From assembly GCF_002003265.1 (NCBI RefSeq), contig NZ_CP019687.1:3122001-3186000 (forward strand): DNA of 64,000 bases. The letters are read 5' to 3'. The notes below the pieces were generated by a model that was not told where the DNA came from, made no database searches, and saw nothing but the letters and a program-made list of their open reading frames with translations. This stretch comes from Paenibacillus larvae subsp. larvae (GTDB lineage Bacteria; Bacillota; Bacilli; Paenibacillales; NBRC-103111). This document shows positions 43,701 through 54,006 of this stretch, piece after piece. Position 1 is the first letter of the stretch; each line of letters starts with the position of its first letter. Position numbers and translations under genes: made by a program.

Positions 43701-45224
43701 TTATACCAAATTTACGATAAAAAAAAGGAGGTCTTTGGCAAAACTAAAGATTTGATTGATCCCTTCCAGTATGCCCTGCGGATAAAATCCGATAATCACG
43801 CCGAGCAAAGCGCAGATCCAGATGACCATTCCCAATGGAAAGGGGATACGGATCGGATTATCCAGATTGTACCGGGTCCGCATAAACATTTGTCTTAAAA
43901 TGCCAAAGTAGTAGAAGAAGGAAATAACACTGGTGAGCAGCATGACGGCCGCCAGCCAGTAGTTCCCCGCTTCCATAGAACCGAGCAAAATATAAAGTTT
44001 TCCGAAGAATCCTCCCGTTACAGGCATTCCCGCCAGAGAAAATACTATAAGGGTCATAGCAACTGCTGTATAAGGCGCCCGGTAAAACAGGCCGGTGAAT
44101 CCTTTAAGATCCGTAGTTCCAAGGGATTTTTCAATCACCATAAGCACTCCGAAAGCCCCGATATTCATAAACGCATAGGCAATCAGATAATAAATGAATT
44201 CAGTAAACATACTGAAATGCAATGAGCCGAAAAAAGCACCGATCGGAACCAGCAAATACCCCGCATTGGCAATTCCCGAATAAGCCAGCAGCCTCTTTAC
44301 GTTATTCTGCCTTAAGGCGATCACGTTCCCGGCGATCATGGATACCGCCGCAACTACGGAAATGGCCAGAAAAACATCCTTATAAAAAACTCCCATATCT
44401 GTGATGGTGAACAATCCATAGAACAACCGGAATAAAATGGAGAAACCGGCGAGTTTGGATACGACAGCCAAAAAGGCCGTAACCGGCGTCGGGGCCCCCT
44501 GATAGACATCCGGCGCCCAGTTATGAAAGGGAGCGGCCGATATTTTAAATCCAAACCCTGCTATAAGAAAGAAAACAGCCATATACAAGAGCAGTTCGTA
44601 GGACTGGACAGCTGCCGGAAGGGTTTTGGCCATCTCCGCTATATTGGTTGTACCGCTGATTCCATACAGGAAGGACATTCCATATAAAATGAAAGCTGAA
44701 GAGATGCTGCCAAGAACTACATATTTAAAAGCGGCTTCACCTGATTTTCCCTCTTTTTTCTTCATAGCTACAAGAATATAGGTAGAAATACTCAGGAGTT
44801 CAAGACCTACATACAACGTAATTAGATCTCCGGATGAAGCTGTAATCATGGCTCCTAATGCAGCAGGGAGAAGCAGGTAGTAAAACTCACCGGTATGCGG
44901 AATTTGCTTCCGGTCCACCCACCCGATGCTCATAAACGTGATCAGGGCTGTGCTGCCGAGTATGATCAGCTTGAGTATATTTCCAAAGTCATCTACACGG
45001 AAACTTTGATGCAAAAGAACAACAGGTTCGGCAGGATTTAGCTGCTGCATCACAAAAAAGGATGACAGGAGCAGCCCTGCCAAGGAGAGCCAGCCAATAA
45101 ATCCCCTATTCAGTCTGGAAGGCAGCAATAAATCCAGTAATGAAAGAACAATTGCAGTAATCAACAAGGTCAATTCCGGAAGCAGGTGTGCCAGATCTGC
45201 AGCATGTAAACGTAGCGGTTCCAT
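43701..45224 (-). CDS. nuoN: NADH-quinone oxidoreductase subunit N
   Basis: NuoN is one of three antiporter-like proton-pumping subunits of respiratory complex I. The 507-residue product has about 14 membrane helices, conserved Glu/Lys residues in buried helices (VGLELLSISTYILVAMKKKEG) and the Lys of DAPFHNWAPDVYQGAPTPV-like block (KISAAPFHNWAPDVYQGAP). It is the last gene of the operon and follows nuoM by 3 bases. Confidence 0.95.
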   Translation of the reverse strand: MEPLRLHAADLAHLLPELTLLITAIVLSLLDLLLPSRLNRGFIGWLSLAGLLLSSFFVMQQLNPAEPVVLLHQSFRVDDFGNILKLIILGSTALITFMSIGWVDRKQIPHTGEFYYLLLPAALGAMITASSGDLITLYVGLELLSISTYILVAMKKKEGKSGEAAFKYVVLGSISSAFILYGMSFLYGISGTTNIAEMAKTLPAAVQSYELLLYMAVFFLIAGFGFKISAAPFHNWAPDVYQGAPTPVTAFLAVVSKLAGFSILFRLFYGLFTITDMGVFYKDVFLAISVVAAVSMIAGNVIALRQNNVKRLLAYSGIANAGYLLVPIGAFFGSLHFSMFTEFIYYLIAYAFMNIGAFGVLMVIEKSLGTTDLKGFTGLFYRAPYTAVAMTLIVFSLAGMPVTGGFFGKLYILLGSMEAGNYWLAAVMLLTSVISFFYYFGILRQMFMRTRYNLDNPIRIPFPLGMVIWICALLGVIIGFYPQGILEGINQIFSFAKDLLFFIVNLV

Positions 45225-45227
45225 CCT

Positions 45228-46853
45228 CTATCCCCCTATCTTCCCGGCGAAGCTTTGAATGACTTGATTGAATCCGGCAACGGTCTGCTGAAGAGGATCA
45301 CTGATGATAGCCGGATAGACTCCGATAAGCACAATCGCCGCAATCAGCATCAGCATCGGCACAGCTTCAGCCCATTTGGCATCCGGGACCGCTGTTATTC
45401 GTTCCGGTGCAGGTCCATAAGTGATAGACATTACCCCACGGAGCACGTAAACGGCTGTGAAGATAATGCCGACCACTCCCACAATGGCATATCCTTTATA
45501 TACGCCGAATAGTCCCAGGAACGACAGAAACTCGCTTATAAAACCGGACATGCCGGGAAGTCCCAATGAAGCAAGACCTGCTGCAAGCAGCATCCCACTG
45601 ATGAACGGGGCCGGTTTCGCGAGTCCGCCCAGTCCACCTAGTTCGGTTGTACCAGTCCGTTCGTAAACAGTACCGACTAGCAGGAACAACAAGGCAGAAA
45701 TCAGACCATGCGAGACAAGTTGAAAAACGGCACCTTGCATTCCGATCGTATTCATAGCCGCAAGCCCCAAAAGCACAATTCCCATGTGACTGATACTGGA
45801 ATAGGCCAGTACCAGCTTGAATTCCTTCTGGACAAAAGCCAAGATGGCACCGTACAAGATATTGACCACGCCGAGAAGGGCGAGCAGCCAGGCCAAATCC
45901 ACCGCTTGCTGAGGGAATAACAGAACACCGAACCTGATGAGGCCGTATGCCCCCATTTTAAGCAAAATTCCAGAGTGAATCATGACAATGGAAGGCGGGG
46001 CTTCCGTATGTACCTTCAGCATCCAGGTATGGAACGGAAATAACGGCAGCTTGATGCCGAATGCGGACAGCATGAGCAGAAACAGGCCAATTCTCATTGC
46101 CTCGCTTAGGAAGAACGGATTTTCCTGCGGTCCGTTTACAGGCATATTTACCAGTGCATTCGGATCCTGAAACAGATTATTCATAATGGTATCTAACTGT
46201 CCGCTGTACTGGACTATAACCCCGCTGTTCGACATTTCCTGAGTGAAGCCTGCTGTAACAATTACAATGAGGAAAGCAATAAACATAAGTGCCGAACCGA
46301 CTCCGTTATACAATAGAAACTTCATTGACGCCTTCTCGCGGTCCATCTCCCCCCACATGCCAATCAGGAAAAACATCGGAATCAGCGTCAGTTCAAAAAA
46401 CAGGAAGAACAAGAATAAATCTTGCGCAGTAAATACGCCCATTACTCCTGTTTCCAGTACTAAAAACCAAATATAGTACAGTTTCAGCCTGGTTTTAACA
46501 TGAAAGGATGCGAATGCGGCAGCTATAAATACCAGAGCCGTTAAACCAACAAGAGGAAGGGATAAACCGTCAATCCCCAGACTCAAGGTCACATTAAAAA
46601 AGTAAGACTGTACTCCTTCCCCGAAAAATTCTTTATTAAGCGGGAAAGTAATCCAATTGAACGACTCTTTAAACTGCATCCCCCGTCCGGATTGAAATAA
46701 CGCGTATATATAGATGAACAGCCCGGCAGGGATTAGAGTTGTCACCCAGGCAGTCCAGCGAAGGGCATGTTCTTTTGTTTTAGGAAGAAGCAATAATACA
46801 AGAACTCCCAGAAGAGGAGAAAATACAAGCAGGGTGAGCGGATTAACCAACAT
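45228..46853 (-). CDS. nuoM: NADH-quinone oxidoreductase subunit M
   Basis: The 541-residue antiporter-like subunit shows LFFLFFELTLIPMFFLIGMWG with the conserved Glu, and PLFPFHTWMLKVHTEAPPS with the broken helix around Lys. The ATG at 46851-46853 has GAAGGAGG 7 bases upstream and overlaps nuoL by 11 bases, so I rejected the longer frame to 46880. Confidence 0.95.
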   Translation of the reverse strand: MLVNPLTLLVFSPLLGVLVLLLLPKTKEHALRWTAWVTTLIPAGLFIYIYALFQSGRGMQFKESFNWITFPLNKEFFGEGVQSYFFNVTLSLGIDGLSLPLVGLTALVFIAAAFASFHVKTRLKLYYIWFLVLETGVMGVFTAQDLFLFFLFFELTLIPMFFLIGMWGEMDREKASMKFLLYNGVGSALMFIAFLIVIVTAGFTQEMSNSGVIVQYSGQLDTIMNNLFQDPNALVNMPVNGPQENPFFLSEAMRIGLFLLMLSAFGIKLPLFPFHTWMLKVHTEAPPSIVMIHSGILLKMGAYGLIRFGVLLFPQQAVDLAWLLALLGVVNILYGAILAFVQKEFKLVLAYSSISHMGIVLLGLAAMNTIGMQGAVFQLVSHGLISALLFLLVGTVYERTGTTELGGLGGLAKPAPFISGMLLAAGLASLGLPGMSGFISEFLSFLGLFGVYKGYAIVGVVGIIFTAVYVLRGVMSITYGPAPERITAVPDAKWAEAVPMLMLIAAIVLIGVYPAIISDPLQQTVAGFNQVIQSFAGKIGG

Positions 46854-48720
46854 GGAGGAACCTCCTTCCCACCATAGCAATTACCAGAATCAGCAGACCA
46901 AACAAAGTCACCAGAGCATAAGTCTGAACCTGCCCGTTTTGCAGGCGTGAACCGGTTTTCCCAAGGCCGACTGCAACCCCTGCAACCAGTCTCACGGCAC
47001 CGTCTACAACATAACGGTCTACCGCATTAAGAACCGTACCAGCTGCTTTGAGGGGAATAACGAATACCACATGGTACAGTTCATCCAGATAATATTTCCG
47101 GCTGACAAGCTGGTATAGCCAAGGAATTGTCTTGGCAACTGCAGCCGGACGGCCCGATTGTTTTCCATACATCAGATAACCTAAACCGATGCCCAAAAGC
47201 CCTGCCAGGACAGATAGAACCATCACCAGGTAATTGGTATGTCCATCCGCTCCCTGTCCGCTCAGCCAACTGCTGCTGACGAAAGGTACAATAGCCAGGC
47301 CGCCCACCACGGTAAGAACAGCCAGCACGGCCAGAGGAACCGTCATAACAGCCGGAGATTCTTTTACGGATGTTTGGCTGCGGCTTTGACCCGTGAAAAC
47401 AAGGAAAAATAATCTGGCCATGTAAAATGCCGTAAAAAAGGCGGCTAACAGACCGATTACGAAAAGCAGCGGGCTTTTTCCCAGTGTTTCCGACAGGATG
47501 ATATCCTTGGACCAAAAGCCGGAAAACGGGGGAATGCCGGATAAAGCAAGCGCACCAACCGCGAAGGTCCAGGTAGTCACTTTCATCTTGCGGGACAATC
47601 CGCCCATCTCTTGAATATTCTGTGTATGAACGGCATGAATGACACTTCCCGCACCCAGAAAGAGAAGTGCTTTGAAGAAAGCGTGCGTGAATAAATGAAA
47701 CATGCCTGCTGATATGCTGACACCAAGCCCGAGAGCCATCATCATGTAACCAAGCTGACTGACGGTTGAATAGGCCAGCACCCGCTTGATGTCATTCTGT
47801 GCAGTACCGATGGTAGCTGCGAACAATGCGGTAAATCCGCCCACATAAGCCACAATAGTTAGGGCATCCGGCGCCGCCAGGAAAATATCGTACGTTCTTG
47901 CCACCAAATATACACCAGCGGCTACCATGGTTGCGGCGTGGATCAGGGCACTGACCGGCGTGGGACCTTCCATAGCATCCGGCAACCATGTATGAAGAGG
48001 GAATTGGCCCGATTTACCTACAGCCCCTATAAAGATCAAAAAAGCGATCCAGAATAGAACTTGCTCCCCTATCCCTCCTGTACCCTGGCTGAGCACAGAC
48101 TGAATAGAAGCAAAATCAAGCACATGTCCGGGCATAACCCAAAAGAGCAGCAAAATGCCTATCAGGAGGCCTACATCCCCGATCCGGGTTATGATAAAAG
48201 CCTTTTTGGCAGCGGCTCTGGCCTCCGGCTTGTGGTACCAAAACCCGATCAGCAGGAAGGACGCTGCCCCGACGAGTTCCCAGAAGATATACAGTTCTAC
48301 CAGGTTTACTGAGATCACCAGTCCCAGCATGGCAAAGGAAAATAAAGAAAGATAAGCGTAAAATACATGAATGCGCCCGTCTTCTGCCATATACCCCCTG
48401 GAATATACATAGACAAGCATACTGACGGTAGTCACCACAATAAGCATCAGCGAGTTGAGATTGTTGACTTCAAACCCCATGCGAAGCGTGTAATCGCCCA
48501 CACGGAGCCAACTCCAATGATCCCATATATAGGCTGCTGTCTGATTCGAATACCTCTCGATAAATACCAGTAAAGAGAGGATCCAAGATGCAGCCATCAT
48601 CAATATCGCCAGGATGACTCCCGCCGCTTTCAGCTTCCGGCCCAGCAGAATCAGCAGCAGAAAGGACAGAAGCGGTAACAAGGGGATCAGCCAGGCGTAA
48701 TGCGAGTATTCTGAAACCAT
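46843..48720 (-). CDS. nuoL: NADH-quinone oxidoreductase subunit L
   Basis: The 625-residue antiporter-like subunit carries the NuoL motif FPLHTWLPDAMEGPTPVSALIHAATMV and FWELVGAASFLLIGFWY, plus the long lateral helix region near the C-terminus. All usual parts are present. It lies 18 bases after nuoK and overlaps nuoM. Confidence 0.96.
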   Translation of the reverse strand: MVSEYSHYAWLIPLLPLLSFLLLILLGRKLKAAGVILAILMMAASWILSLLVFIERYSNQTAAYIWDHWSWLRVGDYTLRMGFEVNNLNSLMLIVVTTVSMLVYVYSRGYMAEDGRIHVFYAYLSLFSFAMLGLVISVNLVELYIFWELVGAASFLLIGFWYHKPEARAAAKKAFIITRIGDVGLLIGILLLFWVMPGHVLDFASIQSVLSQGTGGIGEQVLFWIAFLIFIGAVGKSGQFPLHTWLPDAMEGPTPVSALIHAATMVAAGVYLVARTYDIFLAAPDALTIVAYVGGFTALFAATIGTAQNDIKRVLAYSTVSQLGYMMMALGLGVSISAGMFHLFTHAFFKALLFLGAGSVIHAVHTQNIQEMGGLSRKMKVTTWTFAVGALALSGIPPFSGFWSKDIILSETLGKSPLLFVIGLLAAFFTAFYMARLFFLVFTGQSRSQTSVKESPAVMTVPLAVLAVLTVVGGLAIVPFVSSSWLSGQGADGHTNYLVMVLSVLAGLLGIGLGYLMYGKQSGRPAAVAKTIPWLYQLVSRKYYLDELYHVVFVIPLKAAGTVLNAVDRYVVDGAVRLVAGVAVGLGKTGSRLQNGQVQTYALVTLFGLLILVIAMVGRRFLHVG

Positions 48721-48738
48721 GTCGGATCGACTCCTCCT

Positions 48739-49050
48739 TTAGCGCTTCATAGAATCCATTTCATCAACATCTGCCGTTCCTTTGATTCGGTATAAACTAA
48801 TCAGGATGGCAATGCCTACAGCTACTTCCGCCGCAGCCACCGTAATCGTAAATAAAGAAAAGATTTGCCCGGTCAACGAAGGCGCTATTCCCATTTTGGA
48901 AAAAGCAACCAGGTTCAGGTTAACGGCATTGAGCATGAGTTCTATAGATAGCAGAACCACTACTCCGTTCTTTTTCGTAAGTGCACCGTGCAGCCCTATA
49001 CAAAACAGGATGGCTGCCAAGGACAAATAAGGAGTTGCCAGAGAATCCAT
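48739..49050 (-). CDS. nuoK: NADH-quinone oxidoreductase subunit K
   Basis: A 103-residue, three-helix subunit with the conserved membrane Glu in [20 protein letters not shown] and the second Glu in [11 protein letters not shown]. Length and motifs are normal. It lies 3 bases after nuoJ. Confidence 0.96.
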   Translation of the reverse strand: MDSLATPYLSLAAILFCIGLHGALTKKNGVVVLLSIELMLNAVNLNLVAFSKMGIAPSLTGQIFSLFTITVAAAEVAVGIAILISLYRIKGTADVDEMDSMKR

Positions 49051-49053
49051 CAG

Positions 49054-49575
49054 TCAGTCCTCCTCCCTTTTGGCAATCACAATAGCTCCTATAAAAGCAA
49101 CGGTCAGTAAAACAGACATAATTTCAAAAGGAATGACATGTCCGCTGAAGAGCAGCTTACCGATTTCCAGCGTATTATCTTCCTCTCTCAGTTCGCCCGG
49201 TGAAAAGGTAGACTGCTGGATGGCATAAAAGAGAAGGCCAAACAAAGCAAGACAACCTATACCGGTAAGTACCTTCTGTGCTACCCGTCCGCCGGGTTTT
49301 TCTTCCGCCCGGTGTTTGGTCATCATGATACCGAAAATCATCAGAATGGAAATAGCTCCGGCATAGATTAGCACCTGTACAAAAGCTACAAATTCTGCCT
49401 CCAGAAGCACATATAGTCCGGCGAGACTTATAAATGTGAAGGCTGCAGACAATACCATGTAAATAACCTTTGTAAATGTGACCATATAGATAGCACCGCC
49501 AATGGCGCACATGGCAAAAAAGAGAAACAGCCAGTTGGAACCGGAAGAAAAGAAGGCCCCTATATTACTTAACAT
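49054..49575 (-). CDS. nuoJ: NADH-quinone oxidoreductase subunit J
   Basis: A 173-residue membrane subunit with about five helices, the NuoJ block FVQVLIYAGAISILMIFGIMM and a C-terminal helix ending in KREED. The ATG at 49573-49575 has GGAGGTG 9 bases upstream and overlaps nuoI by 11 bases. Confidence 0.94.
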   Translation of the reverse strand: MLSNIGAFFSSGSNWLFLFFAMCAIGGAIYMVTFTKVIYMVLSAAFTFISLAGLYVLLEAEFVAFVQVLIYAGAISILMIFGIMMTKHRAEEKPGGRVAQKVLTGIGCLALFGLLFYAIQQSTFSPGELREEDNTLEIGKLLFSGHVIPFEIMSVLLTVAFIGAIVIAKREED

Positions 49576-50020
49576 TCTTCCTGGCACCTCCCTTTGGAGC
49601 AGTCGTGATATTTTCTTTCCTTACGTTAGTGTTATTGTTGGCAAGCCACTCCATATTTTTGAAAAGCTCATCCCGGCTGTAAGTGCTTAGTTCGAAATTC
49701 CCGGTCATGACTATTGCCTCTGTCGGACATACTTCCGTACAGAAATCACAGAGGATGCAAATCTCAAAGTTGATATCGTACGTATCGATGACCTTCCCTT
49801 TCTTCTCGGGATCGGGATTCGGTTTTCCCGTTAAAGTGATGCAGTCTGTAGGACACACTTTTGCGCACATATTACAGACAATGCACTTATCAGGTTCAAA
49901 ATGCTGAATTCCCCTGAAACGGTCCGGCATTTGAAGCGGAGCATCAGGGTAGGCGTACGTAACTTTTTTGGACACCATACTCTTGAGTGTGACACCAAGG
50001 CCTTTAATAATGCCTTTCAA
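49565..50020 (-). CDS. nuoI: NADH-quinone oxidoreductase subunit I
   Basis: The 151-residue subunit binds two [4Fe-4S] clusters (N6a, N6b) through CIVCNMCAKVCP and CILCDFCTEVCP. It is the electron-carrying link from the peripheral arm to NuoB. The 13 residues after the last conserved region are Lys-rich (PKGGARKNVK). Confidence 0.96.
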   Translation of the reverse strand: MKGIIKGLGVTLKSMVSKKVTYAYPDAPLQMPDRFRGIQHFEPDKCIVCNMCAKVCPTDCITLTGKPNPDPEKKGKVIDTYDINFEICILCDFCTEVCPTEAIVMTGNFELSTYSRDELFKNMEWLANNNTNVRKENITTAPKGGARKNVK

Positions 50021-50067
50021 GGGTGATCCCCCCTCATGTATAGAAATACGTATGCGAGTCTGTGGAG

Positions 50068-51075
50068 TCAGGAGACAAAGTGTAAGTAAATCGCGGTTAC
50101 AAAAATATTTAAAAGGGCCAATGGAAGGAGTACTTTCCAGCCAAGCCCCATTAATTGGTCAATGCGAACCCTGGGGAGTGTAGCTCTAAGCCAGTAGAAG
50201 AAAAAGACGATGCAGGAAAACTTGAGAATAAACCAGATAATTCCGGGAATGAAATCCAGTATCTGCAAGGGAGGCTGCCAGCCGCCAAGAAATAAAATAG
50301 TAGTAAGCGAAGCGATAGCAAACACATATACATACTCGGCAAGCATAAAAAAAGCAAAGCGGAATCCGCTGTATTCAACATGATAGCCGGCGACAAGCTC
50401 CGATTCGGCTTCCGGCAGGTCAAACGGCGTCCGGTTCAATTCGGATACCCCTGCAATCATAAAAACAACGAATCCAATAATTTGAGGCAGAAAATTCCAG
50501 GTCCAGAAATTGGCGCCTTGAGCCTCAATGATCTGGTTCAAATTGAGCGTTCCCGTCATCATAATGATTCCGACCACCGAGATGACAAGAGGAACCTCAT
50601 AGCTGATCATCTGGGCAACGGAACGCATTCCCCCAAGCAGTGCATACTTGTTGTTGGATGCCCACCCTGCCAAAATGATCCCGATTGTCGAAAGCCCGGA
50701 TAACGCCACATAGTACAGAATACCTACATTCAAATCAGCGTGAATTAAACCCGGAGAAAAAGGAAGTGTTGCAATGACGGAAAAAGCCGGGACGAATGTG
50801 ATGACCGGGGCCAGAATAAACAAATCCCGGGCCGCTTTTTTCGGAATGGTATCCTCTTTGATCAGCAATTTAAGAACATCCGCCACCGTCTGCAAAAGTC
50901 CCAATGGGCCCGTTCGATTCGGTCCGTGCCGATACTGCATCCACCCGATGACTTTTCGTTCAAAATAAATGGCATACGTAACAAAAACCAGCACAATGAG
51001 CAGTACTGCAACTCCATATGCCAAAAATACGGCAAAATGTCCCCAGGTAAGCTGTTCCTGCAGAAGATCCAGCAT
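50068..51075 (-). CDS. nuoH: NADH-quinone oxidoreductase subunit H
   Basis: The 335-residue, eight-helix subunit lines the quinone channel. It has ERKVIGWMQYRHGPNRTGP and the acidic-loop motif ELNRTPFDLPEAESELVAGYHVEYSG. Its first base overlaps the last base of nuoD. Confidence 0.96.
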   Translation of the reverse strand: MLDLLQEQLTWGHFAVFLAYGVAVLLIVLVFVTYAIYFERKVIGWMQYRHGPNRTGPLGLLQTVADVLKLLIKEDTIPKKAARDLFILAPVITFVPAFSVIATLPFSPGLIHADLNVGILYYVALSGLSTIGIILAGWASNNKYALLGGMRSVAQMISYEVPLVISVVGIIMMTGTLNLNQIIEAQGANFWTWNFLPQIIGFVVFMIAGVSELNRTPFDLPEAESELVAGYHVEYSGFRFAFFMLAEYVYVFAIASLTTILFLGGWQPPLQILDFIPGIIWFILKFSCIVFFFYWLRATLPRVRIDQLMGLGWKVLLPLALLNIFVTAIYLHFVS

Positions 51076-52172
51076 CAGCAGTCCACCTCCCCAACGACGA
51101 TATCGATGCCCCCCAAAATTGTGATGAGGTTGGTCATCGTTTCGCCAATTAAAAGTTTAGGCAAGATTTGCAAATTCACAAATGAAGGCCTTCTGAATTT
51201 CAGCCGGTAAGGCTCGGGTTTACCCCGTGAAACAATATAACAGCCGATTTCACCACGAGGGGCTTCAATAGAGCAATACATTTCCCCTTCCGGAGGCTTA
51301 ATAACCCTGGGGGCCTTGCCCATAATTTCCCCTTCGGGAATTTGCCGGGTAGCCTGCTCCAGAATACGCAGGGATTGCCGGATTTCTTCCAGGCGAATCA
51401 GATACCGGTCATAGCAGTCCCCGTTTTTCCCTACAGGTACGTCAAACTCAAAGCGGTCGTAAATACTGTACGGTTTGTTTTTGCGCAAATCCCACTTTAC
51501 CCCCGTACACCGCAAGTTAGACCCGCTTAATCCATAGGCAATCGCGTCCTCTGCATTGTAAGCCCCCACATTTTTGATTCGTGCCAAGAAAATTTCGTTT
51601 CCGCTTACCAGTCTGTCATACTCCTCCAGTTTGCCGTACATATAAGGGATAAAGTCCTTTACCTTCTGAATCCAGCCATCTGGTGCATCCCATTTAACCC
51701 CGCCGATGCGCATGTAATTGTAAGTCAGGCGGGCCCCGCATAGTTCATTGAATAAATTAATAATGATTTCACGATCACGGAAAGCATACAGGAAAGGGCT
51801 CATGGCCCCGATATCAAGCAAATAGGTCCCCCACCAAACCATGTGGCTGGCGACCCGCTGCAGTTCCATAACAATAACCCTTAGATATTCGGCCCTTTCC
51901 GGGATTTCAATCTGCATCATTTGTTCTACCGTATGTACAAGCACATAATTATTGGTCATGGCTGAAACATAATCCATGCGGTCGGTGTAAGGAATCACCT
52001 GTGTATAGGTTAGATTCTCTGCCAGTTTTTCTGTTCCCCTGTGCAGGTACCCCATAACCGGGATGGCATCCTTGATTATTTCACTATCCAGCTTGACGAT
52101 AATACGGAATACCCCGTGGGTGCTTGGATGCTGGGACCCCACGTTCAGCAGCAATTCTTCAGTACGCAACAA
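51075..52172 (-). CDS. nuoD: NADH-quinone oxidoreductase subunit D
   Basis: The 365-residue 49-kDa-type subunit forms the quinone site with NuoB; it has GSQHPSTHGVFRI, YTDRMDYVSAMTNN and the conserved C-terminal DIVVGEVDC. The start is TTG at 52170-52172 with GGAGGTG about 7 bases upstream. Confidence 0.95.
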   Translation of the reverse strand: MLRTEELLLNVGSQHPSTHGVFRIIVKLDSEIIKDAIPVMGYLHRGTEKLAENLTYTQVIPYTDRMDYVSAMTNNYVLVHTVEQMMQIEIPERAEYLRVIVMELQRVASHMVWWGTYLLDIGAMSPFLYAFRDREIIINLFNELCGARLTYNYMRIGGVKWDAPDGWIQKVKDFIPYMYGKLEEYDRLVSGNEIFLARIKNVGAYNAEDAIAYGLSGSNLRCTGVKWDLRKNKPYSIYDRFEFDVPVGKNGDCYDRYLIRLEEIRQSLRILEQATRQIPEGEIMGKAPRVIKPPEGEMYCSIEAPRGEIGCYIVSRGKPEPYRLKFRRPSFVNLQILPKLLIGETMTNLITILGGIDIVVGEVDC

Positions 52173-52175
52173 GAG

Positions 52176-52925
52176 CTACACCTCCGGGTCAAGCGGTTCA
52201 TAGTCTTTTCTTAGAGGGTGGCCTACCCAATCATCGGGCATCATAATTCTTCGCAGGTCCGGATGCCCCGGAAAGTCCACTCCAAGAAGGTCATAGACTT
52301 CTCTTTCATTCCAATTAGCCGTCGGCCAAATAGGAGTCACAGAAGGAATGGAAGGCCGATCCCGATCGGTTTTCACCTTTACCATGTATTCTCTTCCAGA
52401 AGGGATTGACCTCAAGTGGTAAACCATTTCCAAATGGGATTTCTGGTCAATGCCGGTTAGATTGCTCAGATAGTTGCACGCGAATTCTTCATGCGCATGT
52501 ATTTCCTCGGCCGCCTGATACCAATGCTCAGGGTGAATCACTACGCAGGGAAGATGTCCGTTAAGTTCATTGATATAGGCTTCCTGGATCACTTCTTCAT
52601 GGACCCGATCTGTTAAAATCTGAACCATCCTATCCAGTAGCGGTTGATTTGGGGAAGGTTCTTTTGGTTTTGCCGCTTCTTCGGCCGCTTTGGCTGCAGC
52701 ACGGCCCGCCCTCGCTTCCGCTGCCGCTTTCCGCTTCACCTCCTTGTCCGCATCTATTGCTTCCGCAGCCGTTTTTTTCGCATCCTCTGTTACCTTGCTC
52801 ATCTCCCGGGCAGTTGTCTCTTCAGTTGAGGAGGAATCTACCGGTTTTCCAGCAGCTTTCTCCACTGTCTCCTCTTGCTGTCCGTTTTCATCTCCAGTTT
52901 TTTTGTTCAGATGTTCCTCGGTCAC
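52176..52925 (-). CDS. nuoC: NADH-quinone oxidoreductase subunit C with long N-terminal tail
   Basis: The 249-residue product has a normal NuoC domain from about residue 100 (with the 30-kDa signature [21 protein letters not shown]-like block [12 protein letters not shown] and [10 protein letters not shown]). The first ~95 residues are a Glu/Lys/Ala-rich charged tail (for example [20 protein letters not shown]) with no family match that I recognise. Many Paenibacillus NuoC proteins carry such a tail from memory. The start is GTG at 52923-52925, overlapping the nuoB stop (GTGA). Confidence 0.9.
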   Translation of the reverse strand: MTEEHLNKKTGDENGQQEETVEKAAGKPVDSSSTEETTAREMSKVTEDAKKTAAEAIDADKEVKRKAAAEARAGRAAAKAAEEAAKPKEPSPNQPLLDRMVQILTDRVHEEVIQEAYINELNGHLPCVVIHPEHWYQAAEEIHAHEEFACNYLSNLTGIDQKSHLEMVYHLRSIPSGREYMVKVKTDRDRPSIPSVTPIWPTANWNEREVYDLLGVDFPGHPDLRRIMMPDDWVGHPLRKDYEPLDPEV

Positions 52926-53440
52926 AGGTTGGTCACCCGCTTTCCGGTTTTCGCTTCATAGCGTATTTTTTCCTGCAGCTTATGAATGCCATAGATTAAG
53001 GCAGCCGGATTGGGCGGACAACCCGGGATGTAAACGTCAACCGGAACGACCTGATCCACTCCCTTAACTACTGCATAAGACTTCACATAAGGTCCTCCCG
53101 CCGTTGCACAGGACCCCATGGCAATTACCCATTTTGGTTCCGGCATCTGTTCGTATAGACGGCGCAGCAAAGGAGCCATTTTTTTCGTTACGGTTTCCGC
53201 TACGATCATTACATCGGCTTGCCTGGGAGAGGTACGAAATATGACTCCAAAACGGTCTAAATCATAATGGGCTGCCCCTGTTCCCATCATTTCTATGGCG
53301 CAGCAGGCCAGACCAAACGTTAATGGCCAGAGCGAACTGCTTCGCGCCCATGCCTTCACCTGATCCAGTGTTGTAGTAAAGACATTGCGCTGCAGTTCCT
53401 CCTGAACCTCGGGTAAGACGGCATCTAAACGGAATTCCAT
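52922..53440 (-). CDS. nuoB: NADH-quinone oxidoreductase subunit B
   Basis: The 172-residue subunit holds the terminal [4Fe-4S] cluster N2; its ligands appear in [19 protein letters not shown] and [14 protein letters not shown]. The ATG at 53438-53440 has AAGAAGG 9 bases upstream and overlaps nuoA by 16 bases; a longer frame to 53503 is unlikely. Confidence 0.96.
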   Translation of the reverse strand: MEFRLDAVLPEVQEELQRNVFTTTLDQVKAWARSSSLWPLTFGLACCAIEMMGTGAAHYDLDRFGVIFRTSPRQADVMIVAETVTKKMAPLLRRLYEQMPEPKWVIAMGSCATAGGPYVKSYAVVKGVDQVVPVDVYIPGCPPNPAALIYGIHKLQEKIRYEAKTGKRVTNL

Positions 53441-53790
53441 TTTAACACCTTCTTTTTCCAGGCATAGAGAAGTCCAACTGCCAGCATGGCAACAAAAATG
53501 CACATTTCAACTAAAGCAAACAGCCCCAGCTTTTTATAAGCTACTGCCCACGGATACAAAAAAACAGTTTCCACGTCAAAGACGATAAACATAAGGGCAA
53601 ACAGGTAATACCGGATGTTAAAACGGATTTGCCCTTCCCCGACTGGTTCGTTTCCACTTTCATAGGTTGTGTACTTTTCCTGGACCGGCTTATGGGGCCT
53701 TAACCATTTTCCAAGGGTAAGTGCAGTAATCGGGAGTAGAATCCCCAGTCCAACAAAGATTGCTACAATGACATACTTTGTAGTGTACAT
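53425..53790 (-). CDS. nuoA: NADH-quinone oxidoreductase subunit A
   Basis: The 121-residue, three-helix subunit has [41 protein letters not shown], the NuoA signature with its conserved acidic pair. The ATG at 53788-53790 was chosen by similarity to other NuoA proteins; the ribosome-binding site is weak. Longer frames to 53922 lack a site. It is the first gene of an 11-gene operon without nuoEFG. Confidence 0.93.
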   Translation of the reverse strand: MYTTKYVIVAIFVGLGILLPITALTLGKWLRPHKPVQEKYTTYESGNEPVGEGQIRFNIRYYLFALMFIVFDVETVFLYPWAVAYKKLGLFALVEMCIFVAMLAVGLLYAWKKKVLKWNSV

Positions 53791-53910
53791 GCCTATGTAA
53801 CCGCATCCAATAGATTTAGTCTGAACCCATTTTCGGATGCATTTTTTACTTTCACCATGGATTCTTCTAGCTATCTTTCCTTCTAATAATGGAAATATCA
53901 ACCTTAGGCC

Positions 53911-53940
53911 ATTATAGCACAAGGAAAAAATAGGTGTCTA
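53911..53940 (-). promoter_or_regulatory. Promoter of the nuo operon
   Basis: TAGACA (53935-53940), 18 bases and TGCTATAAT (the hexamer is 53911-53916), an extended -10 promoter. The leader to nuoA is about 115 bases. Confidence 0.7.
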
Positions 53941-53976
53941 ATAAAAATAATTCCAAATAAGTGTGCATGAACATAT

Positions 53977-54006
53977 AAAAAGCCCCTGTCAAGAAGTTTT
54001 CAGGGG
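53977..54006 (-). terminator. Terminator after the yxlE-like gene
   Basis: CCCCTG (54001-54006) pairs with CAGGGG (53983-53988) over a 12-base loop, followed by T5. It separates the sigY operon from the nuo promoter. The 54010-54162 stretch holds nothing I can support. Confidence 0.8.
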
